The notes under the pieces are model-generated. The model made no database searches and had not been told where the DNA came from. It saw only the letters and a program-made list of their open reading frames with translations. Shown one piece after another: positions 42,339 through 52,459 of a stretch of DNA of 64,000 nucleotides. Numbering within the stretch: the stretch's first letter is position 1; every line of letters starts with the position of its first letter. Made by a program: the position numbers and the translations under genes. The DNA comes from Bufo bufo (Eukaryota > Chordata > Amphibia > Anura > Bufonidae): positions 656,985,750 through 657,049,749 of the forward strand of contig NC_053391.1 of NCBI RefSeq assembly GCF_905171765.1, written 5' to 3'.

Positions 42339-42699
42339 TACATACATGTAAGGGGTCCAAATAAGGTACCCCACTGCTGGTAGAAAAAAGGTAAGTAAAT
42401 AGATCTGCCGCGCCTGTGTGGACGCAAGCAGTCTTACCCGACCAACCAGGTGGCTAGGATCAGCTTGGCTTTGGTAATGCCTGGACCGGACGGTGTCTCG
42501 TGTTGGCGTATAGTCAGAGGGAGTCGTGGTACTGTGCCCTATCTCACCCTGTATACTTGGGGGAAGGGGGCTGCTCCCATACTGCCTGTCTACACAGAGC
42601 ACTCGCCCTAGAAAGGGCGACCCCGTCTGGATACCTGTCCCTAGTTATGGACCTGAATCACTAGCGCTATTAAAAAATGCAGATTCTTCAGACCTCCCG

Positions 42700-42736
42700 A
42701 CGTGGCACGTTTCTGTCGTGTCGACTCCTCAGGGGA
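42700..42736 (-). ncRNA. degenerate hammerhead motif, left arm of foldback B
   Basis: The minus strand has CTGAGGA, stem II GTCG/CGAC, then GAAAC, with one extra A before GAAA and GTGCC where GTGTC would be expected. The spacing is that of a hammerhead, but it is probably inactive. Confidence 0.4.
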
Positions 42737-43027
42737 ACATGGTACACATAGAAAAAAGCTGCATATAACATATGCGACCGCGGGTGAAAAAAGACCCTGC
42801 AGTCAGAAAATTTAAAACGGGGGCTCTATCAACTATAGTGAGAGCCTGTGGACTGACACCCCTGGTGTTGGAGTGCTGTGCTGCAGAGGGATAGATGTTC
42901 CTCTGATAGTCGGTGTGTGGGGATATGGTGATCCTCACTTAAGGTAATGTCCCTCTAGTTCTAGGGGTTCCTCAACTGGTATATGGTATGTTATATGCTG
43001 CTTTTTTCTACAGTATGTGTACCATCT

Positions 43028-43066
43028 TCCCCTGAGGAGTCGACACAACAGAAACGTGCCACGTCG
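43028..43066 (+). ncRNA. degenerate hammerhead motif, right arm of foldback B
   Basis: Mirror of 42700-42736: CCCCTGAGGAGTCGACAC, then AACAGAAACGTGCC. One stem II pair is lost (AAC for GAC). Probably inactive. Confidence 0.38.
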
Positions 43067-44410
43067 GGAGGTCTGAAGAATCTGCATTTTTTAATAGCGC
43101 TAGTGATCAGGTCCATAACTAGGGACAGGTATCCAGACGGGGTCGGACTTTCTAGGGCGAGTGCTCTGAGTAGACAGGCAGTATGGGAGCAGCCCCCTTC
43201 CCCCAAGTATACAGGGTGAGATAGGGCACAGTACCACAACTCCCTCTGACTATACGCCAACACGAGACACCGTCCGGTCCAGGCATTACCAAAGCCAAGC
43301 TGATCCTAGCCACCTGGTTGGTCGGGTAAGACTGCTTGCGTCCACACAGGCGCGGCAGATCTATTTACTTACCTTTTTTCTACCAGCAGTGGGGTACCTT
43401 ATTTGGACCCCTTACATGTATGTATGTGTGTTATGTTGATGCATCCTCTGGTGTATTGTATTTTATTGCATACCATATAAAAGTTATATTTTAAAAGGAT
43501 ATTTCCCCACACTTTCTGTGGTGGGCCTTTTCGCATATCTTTAGGGTAGGTCATCAATATTAAATTGCTGGGGTCTGACTACTGACACCCCCTCCAATCA
43601 GCTGTTTGAAGAGCTAACAAGCAGAGCCACTATACAATGGATGGTCCTGGGCTTGGAGAGCTGCAAAGAGGCCGCTATACTCACCGGAGCTCCCCACCTC
43701 CTAAAACAGCTGATTGGCGGGGATGCTGGGATAGGTCATCAATATTAAATATCCGGTATACCCCTTTAAAGGAACACTCTGGGCAAAAAATATATTCACT
43801 ATCTTATCGCTAGTGGTGATGGAAAATGTCGTCACAGCCTATATTCTATAGGTTTATAGAATTTTCTAATGATTTTAGTGATAATTAGTTTTGAATAGGG
43901 ATGAGCGAACCCGAACTGTATAGTTCGGGTTCGTACCGAATTTTTGGGTGTCATTGACACGGACCCGAACTCGAACATTTTCGTAAAAGTCTGTGTTCGG
44001 GTTCGGTGTTCGGCGCTTTCTTGGCGCTTTTTGAAAGGCTGCAAAGCAGCCAATCAACAAGCGTCATACTACTTGCCCCAAGAGGCCATCACAGCATGGC
44101 TGTGATTGGCCAGTGCAGCATGTGACCCAGCCTCTATATAAGCTTGGGTCACGTAGCGCTGCACGTCACTCAGCTGATTCAAGCATAGGGAGAGGTTGCA
44201 GCTGCGACGTTAGGGCGAGATTAGGCAGATTAACTCCTCCAAAAGACTTCATTCTGTGATCGATCTGCAGCTGTGGATCATTGAAGTGCTAATATTGACT
44301 TGCTCACTTTTTTGAGGCTGCCCAGAGCGTTTTTAGATCACTTTTTTTCTGGGGTGATCGGCGGCCATTTTGTGACTTGTGGTGCGCCAGCACAAGCTAT
44401 CACCAAGTGT

Positions 44411-44710
44411 ATTTAACCATCAATAGTGTGGTTATTTTGTGCTATATCCTACATCAGCTGCAGGCTGAGCCTGTGTCACCGAAGTGCATTTAACCATCAA
44501 CAGTCTGGTTATTTTTTGGCCATATACTACATCAGCTGCAGGCTGAGCCTGTGTCACCGAAGTGCATTTAACCATCAACAGTCTGATTATTTTTTGGCCA
44601 TATACTACATCTGGTGCAGGCTGAGCCTGTGTCACCCAAGTGCATTTAACCATCAACAGTGTGGTTATTTTTTGGCCATATATTACATCAGGGGCAAGTT
44701 GAGCCTGTCA
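44411..44710. repeat. 78-bp tandem array
   Basis: About 3.7 units of 77-78 bp containing ATTTAACCATCAACAGT and CAGGCTGAGCCTGTGTCACC start at 44411, 44488, 44566 and 44644. It lies at the transposase 5' side of the hAT. Confidence 0.9.
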
Positions 44711-44740
44711 CCCAGCGCCTAAAAAATAGACCTGACATTT

Positions 44741-45738
44741 CTATTCAACCAAATCTGTACTGTTTTAGCTGGTCAAGTTATTTGTAGTGACCGTAAAAGC
44801 ACACTTTTTGTTCTGGGTTGAAAAACTATTCCCAAATTTGCCATTCTCAAAATAACTAGTTTGTGGTATTTGAGGCCTACTTGAAATCTATCCCAAAAAG
44901 GATATCTTACATTGAAGGTACTGATAGTGTCATTCAGAAAAACCTAAGACACACGCTAGCGTGCAGATAGAAGTCTGATTCTGTGATTAAACCTATACCT
45001 GTCACACAGCGCAAAAAAAAACAGGCCTCACATCTCTATTCAACCAAATCTGTACTGTTTTAGCTGGTCAAGTTATTTGTAGTGACCGTAAAAGCACACT
45101 TTTTGTTCTGGGTTGAAAAACTATTCCCAAATTTGCCATTCTCAAAATAACTAGTTTGTGGTATTTGAGGCCTACTTGAAATCTATCCCAAAAAGGATAT
45201 CTTACATTGAAGGTACTGATAGTGTCATTCAGAAAAACCTAAGACACACGCTAGCGTGCAGATAGAAGTCTGATTCTGTGATTAAACCTATACCTGTCAC
45301 ACAGCGCAAAAAAAAACAGGCCTCACATCTCTATTCAACCAAAACTGTACTGTTTTAGCTGGTCAAGTTATTTGTAGTGACCGTAAAAGCACTTTTTATT
45401 TTCTGGATTGAAAAACTATTCCCAAATTTGCCATTCTCAAAATAACTAGTTTCTGGTATTTGAGGCCTACTTGAAATCTATCCCAAAAAGGATATCTTAC
45501 ATTGAAGGTACTGATAGTGTCATTCAGAAAAACCTAAGACACACGCTAGCGTGCAGATAGAAGTCTGATTCTGTGATTAAACCTATACCTGTCACACAGC
45601 GCAAAAAAAAACAGGCCTCACATCTCTATTCAACCAAATCTGTACTGTTTTAGCTGGTCAAGTTATTTGTAGTGACCGTAAAAGCACACTTTTTGTTCTG
45701 GGTTGAAAAACTATTCCCAAATTTGCCATTCTCAAAAT
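44741..45738. repeat. 295-bp tandem array
   Basis: Units start with CTATTCAACCAAATCTGTAC at 44741, 45036, 45331 and 45626 (the last partial). They are almost identical. The array ends just before the transposase start codon, so it is the 5' leader or promoter region of the hAT. Confidence 0.95.
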
Positions 45739-45755
45739 TGTGGTGAACGGGAACA

Positions 45756-48700
45756 ATGAGGAAAACATCTAATAAGGGACGCGGACATGGTCGTGGTGGT
45801 GTTAGTGGACCCTCTGGTGCTGGGAGAGGACGTGGCCATTCTGCCACAGCCACACGTCCTAGTGTACCAACTACCTCAGGTCCCAGTAGCCGCCAGAATT
45901 TACAGGGATATTTGGTGGGGCCCAATGCCGTTCTAAGGATGGTAAGGCCTGAGCAGGTACAGGCATTAGTCAATTGGGTGGCCGACAGTGCATCCAGCAC
46001 GTTCACATTATCTCCCACCCAGTCTTCTGCAGAAAGCGCACAGATGGCGCATGAAAACCAAGCCCATCAGTCTGTCACATCACCCCCATGAATATCAGGG
46101 AAACTGTCTGAGCCTCAAGTTATGCAGCAGTCTCTTATGCTGTTTGAAGACTCTGCTGCCAGGGTTTCCCAAGGGCATCCACCTAGCCCTTCACCAGGGG
46201 TGGAAGAGATAGAATGCACTAACGCACAACCACTTATGTTTCCTGATGATGAGGACATGGGAATACCACCTCAGCACGTCTCTGATGATGACGAAACACA
46301 GGTGCCAACTGCTGCGTCTTTCTGCAGTGTGCAGACTGAACAGGAGGTCAGGGGTCAAGACTGGGTGGAAGACGATGCAGGGGACGATGAGGTCCTAGAC
46401 CCCACATGGAATGAAGGTCGTGCCACTGACTTTCAGAGTTCGGAGGAAGAGGCAGTGGTGAGACCGAGCCAACAGCGTAGCAAAAGAGGGAGCAGTGGGC
46501 AAAAGCAGAACACCCGCCGCCAAGAGACTCCGCCTGCTACTGACCGCCGCCATCTGGGACCGAGCACCCCAAAGGCAGCTTCAAGGGGTTCCCTGGCATG
46601 GCACTTCTTCAAACAATGTGCTGACGACAAGACCCGAGTGGTTTGCACGCTGTGCCATCAGAGCCTGAAGCGAGGCATTAACGTTCTGAACCTTAGCACA
46701 ACCTGCATGACCAGGCACCTGCATGCAAAGCATGAACTGCAGTGGAGTAAACACCTTAAAAACAAGGAAGTCACTCAGGCTCCCCCTGCTGCCTCTTCTG
46801 CTGCTGCCGCCTCGGCCTCTTCTGGTGCTGCCGCCGCGGCCTCTTCTGCTGCTGCTGCCGCCGCCTCGGCCTCTTCCTCTGCCTCTGGAGGAACGTTGGC
46901 ACCTGCCGCCCAGCAAACATGGGATGTACTACCAACACCACCACCTGCGTCACCAAGCATCTCAACCATGTCACACGGCAGCGTTCAGCTCTCCATCTCA
47001 CAAACATTTGAGAGAAAGCGTAAATTCCCACCTAGCCACCCTCGATCCCTGGCCCTGAATGCCAGCATTTCTAAACTACTGGCCTATGAAATGCTGTCAT
47101 TTAGGCTGGTGGACACACACAGCTTCAAACAGCTCATGTCACTTGCTGTCCCACAGTATGTTGTTCCCAGGCGCCACTACTTCTCCAAGAGAGCCGTGCC
47201 TTCCCTGCACAAACAAGTGTCCGATAAAATCAAGTGTGCACTGCGCAACGCCATCTGTGGCAAGGTCCACCTAACCACAGATACGTGGACCAGTAAGCAC
47301 GGCCAGGGACGCTATATCTCCCTAACTGCACACTGGGTAAATGTAGTGGCGGCTGGGCCCCAGGCGGAGAGCTGTTTGGCGCACGTCCTTCCGCCGCCAA
47401 GGATCGCAGGGCAACATTCTTTGCCTCCTGTCTCCTCCTCCTCCTACTCAGCTTCCTCCTCCTCTTCTTCCACCTGCTCATCCAGTCAGCCACACACCTT
47501 CACCACCAACTTCATCACAGCACGGGGTAAACGTCAGCAGGCCATTCTGAAACTCATATGTTTGGGGGACAGGCCCCACACCGCACAGGAGTTGTGGCGG
47601 GGTATAGAACAACAGACCGACGAGTGGTTGCTGCCGGTGAGCCTCAAGCCCGGCTTGGTGGTGTGCGATAATGGGCGAAATCTCGTTGCAGCTCTGGGAC
47701 TAGCCGGTTTGACGCACATCCCTTGCCTGGCGCATGTGCTGAATTTGGTGGTGCAGAAGTTCATTCGCAACTACCCCGACATGTCAGAGCTGCTGCATAA
47801 AGTGCGGGCCGTCTGTTCGCGCTTCCGGCGTTCACACCCTGCCGCTGCTCGCCTGTCTGCGCTACATCGTAACTTCGGCCTTCCCGCTCACCGCCTCATA
47901 TGCGACGTACCCACCAGGTGGAACTCCACCTTGCATATGCTGGACAGACTGTGCGAGCAGCAGCAGGCCATAGTGGAGTTTCAGCTGCAGCACGCACGGG
48001 TCAGTCGCACTGTGGATCAGACACACTTCACCACCAATGACTGGGCCTCCATGCGAGACCTGTGTGCCCTGTTGCGCTGTTTCGAGTACTCCACCAACAT
48101 GGCCAGTGGCGATGACGCCGTTATCAGCGTTACAATACCACTTCTATGTCTCCTTGAGAAAACACTTAGGGCGATGATGGAAGAGGAGGTGGCCCAGGAG
48201 GAAGAGGAGGAAGAGGGGTAATTTTTAGCACTTTCAGGCCAGTCTCTTCGAAGTGACTCAGAGGGAGGTTTTTTGCAACACCAGAGGCCAGGTACAAATG
48301 TGGCCAGACAGGGCCCACTACTGGAGGACGAGGAGGACGAGGATGAGGAGGAGGTGGAGGAGGATGAGGATGAAGCATGTTCACAGCGGGGTGGCACCCA
48401 AAGCAGCTCGGGCCCATCACTGGTGCGTGGCTGGGGGGAAACACAGGACGATGACGATACGCCTCCCACAGAGGACAGCTTGTCCTTACCTCTGGGCAGC
48501 CTGGCACACATGAGCGACTACATGCTGCAGTGCCTGCGCAACGACAGCAGAGTTGCCCACATTTTAACGTGTGCGGACTACTGGGTTGCCACCCTGCTGG
48601 ATCCCCGGTACAAAGACAATGTGCCCACCTTACTTCCTACACTGGAGCGTGATAGGAAGATGCGCGAGTACAAGCGCACGTTGGTAGACGCGCTACTGAG

Positions 48701-49202
48701 AGCATTCCCAAATGTCACAGGGTAACCAGTGGAAGCCCAAGGCGAAGGCAGAGGAGGAGCAAGAGGTCGCCAACGCAGCTGTGTCACGCCCAGCTCCTCT
48801 GAGGGCAGGGTTAGCATGGCAGAGATGTGGAAAAGTTTTGTCAACACGCCACAGCTAAGTGCACCACCACCTGATACGGAACGTGTTAGCAGGAGGCAAC
48901 ATTTCACTAACATGGTGGAACAGTACCTGTGCACACCCCTCCACGTACTGACTGATGGTTCGGCCCCATTCAACTTCTGGGTCTCCAAATTGTCCACGTG
49001 GCCAGAGCTAGCCTTTTATGCCTTGGAGGTGCTGGCCTGCCTGGCGGCCAGCGTTTTGTCTGAATGTGTATTCAGCACGGCAGGGGGCGTCATTACAGAC
49101 AAACGCAGCCGCCTGTCTACAGCCAATGTGGACAAGCTGACGTTCATAAAAATGAACCAGGCATGGATCCCACATGACCTGTCCATCCCTTGTGCAGATT
49201 AG
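45756..49202 (+). pseudogene. hAT transposase (BED finger), three in-frame stops
   Basis: One frame runs from ATG 45756 to the stop at 49200-49202 (1149 codons including the stop), broken only by TGA at 46089, TAA at 48219 and TAA at 48723, with no frameshift. Domains: a Gly/Arg-rich start (KGRGHGRGGVSG); an acidic stretch; a BED-type zinc finger near codons 280-325 (CTLC then HLHAKH); low-complexity Ala/Ser; the RNase H-like core with LTTDTWTS (first Asp, about codon 509) and VVCDNGRN (second Asp, about 638); acidic repeats; and the hAT dimerisation region near 1100-1135 (SECVFSTAGGVITDKRSRLS). Related to vertebrate ZBED proteins. The stops argue against activity. Confidence 0.93.
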
Positions 49203-49319
49203 ATATTAACTACCTCCCCTTAACAATATATTATTCTACTCCAGGGCACTTCCTCATTCAATACTATTTTTAATTTCATTTTACCATTATATTGCGGGGC
49301 AACCCAAAGTTGAATGAAC

Positions 49320-50310
49320 CTCTCCTCTGTCTGGGTGCCGGGGCCTAAATGTGTGACAGTGGCCTGTTCCAGTGGTGGGTGACGTGAAGCCTGATTCTCT
49401 GCTATGACATGAAGACTTATTCTGTGCTGACATGAAGCCAGATTCTCTGTTACGCGACCTCTCTCCTCTGCCTGGGTGCCTGGGCCTAAATATGTGACAG
49501 TGGCCTGTTCCAGTGGTGGGTGACGTGAAGCCTGATTCTCTGCTATGACATGAAGACTTATTCTGTGCTGACATGAAGCCAGATTCTCTGTTACGCGACC
49601 TCTCTCCTCTGCCTGGGTGCCTGGGCCTAAATATGTGACAGTGGCCTGTTCCAGTGGTGGGTGACGTGAAGCCTGATTCTCTGCTATGACATGAAGACTG
49701 ATTCTGCGCTGACATAAGGCCAGATTCTCTGTTACAGGACCTCTCTCCTCTGTCTGGGTGCCGGGGCCTAAATGTGTGACAGTGGCCTGTTCCAGTGGTG
49801 GGTGACGTGAAGCCTGATTCTCTGCTATGACATGAAGACAGATTCTGCGCTGACATAAGGCCAGATTCTCTGTTACGGGACCGCTCTCCTCTGTCTGGGT
49901 GCCGGGGCCTAAATGTGTGACAGTGGCCTGTTCCAGTGGTGGGTGACGTGAAGCCTGATTCTCTGCTATGACATGAAGACAGATTCTGCGCTGACATAAG
50001 GCCAGATTCTCTGTTACGGGACCGCTCTCCTCTGTCTGGGTGTCGGGGCCTAAATGTGTGACAGTGGCCTGTTCCAGTGGTGGGTGACGTGAAGCCTGAT
50101 TCTCTGCTATGACATGAAGACAGATTCTGCGCTGACATAAGGCCAGATTCTCTGTTACGGGACCGCTCTCCTCTGTCTGGGTGCCGGGGCCTAAATGTGT
50201 GACAGTGGCCTGTTCCAGTGGTGGGTGACGTGAAGCCTGATTCTCTGCTATGACATGAATACAGATTCTGCGCTGACATGAAGCCAGATTCTCTGCTATG
50301 GCATGAAGAG
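49320..50310. repeat. 141-bp tandem array (about seven units)
   Basis: The phrase CTGGGTGCCGGGGCCTAAAT recurs with a spacing of exactly 141 bp (49331, 49472, 49613, 49754, 49895, 50036, 50177). 141 is divisible by three, so two minus-strand frames stay open for over 300 codons; these are not genes. It lies downstream of the hAT transposase. Confidence 0.95.
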
Positions 50311-50990
50311 ACTGATTCTGTGCTGACATGAAGCCAGATTCTTTGCTATGACATAAAGAGACTGATTCTCTGCTGACGTGAAGCCAGATTCTCTGCTATG
50401 GGACCTCTGTCCAATTGATATTGGGTTATTTTTATTTTTTTAATTTTTATTTTAATTCATTTCCCTATCCACATTTGTTTGCAGGGGATTTACCTACATG
50501 TTGCTGCCTTTTGCAGCCCTCTAGCTCTTTCCTGGGCTGTTTTACAGCCTTTTTAGTGCCCAAAAGTTCGGGTCCCCATTGACTTCAATGGGGTTTGGGT
50601 ACGGGACGAAGTTCGATTCGGGTTCGGATCCCGAACCCGAACATTTCCGTGAAGTTCGGCCGAACTTCTCGAACCCGAACATCCAGGTGTTCGCTCAACT
50701 CTAGTTTTGAACAGACTATGTAAAATCTTACAAGCAAGGGCGCCATCTAGTGCCTCTACAATGAACAGCTATGTGTGATGGATTCAGAGTTAACTGTAAC
50801 AAGCCCGGCACTTCTGTTCTTGAATGACCACAGCAGATTTTTATTTTCTGGAAGCAGGCAATAACGTTTCCCATTCAATGATTACAAGCAGAGATATTAA
50901 AAGCTTTATATAAATCTAAAGTAGATAAATTAAAAGATTGCATTTTTTTATTTTTCCATTACCAGAATCAGTGGCAGTGAGTCGTTGGTA

Positions 50991-51620
50991 TTAAAGGGAA
51001 CCTGTCACCAGGATTTTGTGTATAGAGCTGAGGACATGGGTTGCTAGATGGCCGCTAGCACATCCGCAATACCCAGTCCCCATAGCTCTGTGTGCTTTTA
51101 TTGTGTAAAAAAAAACTATTTGATACATATGCAAATTAACCTGAGATGAGTCCTGTACATGAAATGAGTCCAGTGTGAAGGAGCCCAGCACCGACCCGCA
51201 TCCTCAGAATCTCCTCCTTGCTCCCCGACGTCACAAAGCTAGAGCGCCGTAATCTCGCGATGCGCGAGCTAGCGCATGCGCAGTTTGTTCCCTGAGGCTG
51301 ATGCCAGCACAGGAACACTATGACGACACTGCTCATGCGCTACCTCACGCATCTCGAGATTACGGCGCTCTAGCTTTCTGACGTCTGGGAGCAAGGAGGA
51401 GATTCTGAGAATGCGGGGCGGTGCTGGGCTCCTTCATGCTGGACTCATCTCACGTACAGGACTCATCTCAGGTTAATTTGCATATGTATCAAATCGTTTT
51501 TTTTACACAATAAAAGCACACAGAGCTATGGGGACTGGATATTGCGAATGTGCTAGCGGCGATCTAGCAACCCATGTCCTCAGCTCTATACACAAAATCC
51601 AGGTGACAGGTTCCCTTTAA
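50991..51620. mobile_element. T2-like foldback MITE
   Basis: It starts TTAAAGGGAACCTGTCACC and ends with GGTGACAGGTTCCCTTTAA. Arms of about 290 bp mirror each other (for example GCTAGAGCGCCGTAATCTCG faces CGAGATTACGGCGCTCTAGC). It is non-coding. The right TTAA is shared with another T2-type end at 51617. Confidence 0.9.
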
Positions 51621-51673
51621 AGGGGTATTAGAGACTTTACTACTGATGACTGATCCTCTGGATAGGTCATCAG

Positions 51674-51950
51674 TAGCGTTGAGCGCGAATATTCGAATTG
51701 CGAATTTTAATCGTGAATATCGCGACTTCGAGAATTTGCGAATATTTAGAATATAGTGCTATATATTCGTATTCGTGAATAGTGTTGAATATTCTAATCG
51801 TGAATTTATTGCGAATATATTACATTGCCGATTTTCGCAATCAAGTAAACAATGACTGGAGATCACGAATTCTCGAATTTATGGCAAATATTCGGCCAAA
51901 AATTTTCAAAATATCGCGAATTCAAACATTGCCTATGCCGCTCATCATTA
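51674..51950. mobile_element. small hAT MITE with perfect TSD
   Basis: The ends TAGCGTTGAGCGCG and GCCGCTCATCATTA are related to the large hAT termini. The octamer GTCATCAG flanks it (51666-51673, 51951-51958). The interior is an AT-rich series of GAATATTCGAA-type motifs. Confidence 0.85.
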
Positions 51951-51962
51951 GTCATCAGCAGG

Positions 51963-52399
51963 CTTGAGCGAATCATAGATCCGAAGTCGATTCGTTCAAA
52001 AACGTCAATGTTAATGCTGTTTCCTAACAACATTAAAATGTATTGGCTCTGTGGAGCCAAACTTTGTCTCGCCCGAAATTGCACAAGACTTCGGTGAATT
52101 CCTACTGTATTCCTATCTGTGGATTTAAAAACATTTTAAAATAGGAATCCGAAGTCGGGTTTGGTACTGGCGGGTCCTTCGGTACCAAAGCCCACTTTGG
52201 AGTCCTATTTTCAAATGCTTTTAAATACGCAGATATGAATACAGTCGGAATTCACCGAAGTCTCGCGGGACTTCGGGCGAGATGAAGTTTGGCTCTACAG
52301 AGCCAATACATTTTAATGATGTATGGAAACAGCATTAACATCAAAGTTTTTGAATGAACCGACTTTGGATCTATTATCCGACGCTTGATTCACTCAAGC
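51963..52399. mobile_element. foldback MITE
   Basis: CTTGAGCGAATCATAGATCC at the left faces a diverged mirror at the right (GATTCACTCAAG), and TGTATTGGCTCTGTGGAGCC faces its mirror inside. It is non-coding. The TTGAGCGAA terminus suggests a hAT-type MITE, but no clean TSD was found. Confidence 0.6.
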
Positions 52400-52459
52400 G
52401 TAGTTATCAGTATATGATTGGTGGGGGTCCGACATCTGGGACCCCTGCTGATCAGCTGT

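Larger units (their letters stand above)
41287..43535. mobile_element. palindromic foldback element B
   Basis: TGCGAAAAGGCCCACCACAG at the left is mirrored at the right end (43516-43535). Arm pairing continues inward (for example AGGTACCCCACTGCTGG faces CCAGCAGTGGGGTACCT) up to the CTGCATATAACATAT / ATGTTATATGCTGC pair near the apex. A Tc1 derivative (41401-42338) interrupts the left arm. Without it the element is about 1.3 kb. Hammerhead-like motifs lie near the apex on both arms. A target duplication could not be assigned. Confidence 0.8.
40371..43769. mobile_element. T2-like MITE, host of two foldback insertions
   Basis: TTAAAGGCGGTTTCTGAG at the left and TACCCCTTTAA at the right, with GATATTGATGGTTATCC (left) facing GGGATAGGTCATCAATATT (right), fit one T2-type MITE. 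Two foldback elements were inserted near its centre, at 40420-41213 and 41287-43535. Confidence 0.65.
43896..50703 (+). mobile_element. near-complete ZBED-type hAT transposon
   Basis: The ends are TAGGGATGAGCGAAC and GTTCGCTCAACTCTA (15-bp inverted repeats, two mismatches). The octamer GTTTTGAA flanks the element perfectly (43888-43895, 50704-50711). Inside are subterminal GAACCCGAAC inverted blocks, a 78-bp tandem array, a 295-bp tandem array, a long transposase frame and a 141-bp tandem array. Length 6.8 kb. The intact TSD and conserved frame make it one of the youngest large elements here. Confidence 0.93.

Noticed and set aside
44741..45738. CRISPR-like regular repeats
   Set aside because: The units are contiguous 295-bp tandem copies without variable spacers, in a vertebrate-type genome.
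49220..50329. Two long minus-strand ORFs (369 and 330 codons) of repetitive protein
   Set aside because: They are the 141-bp tandem array read in two frames; the period is a multiple of three and there is no family resemblance.
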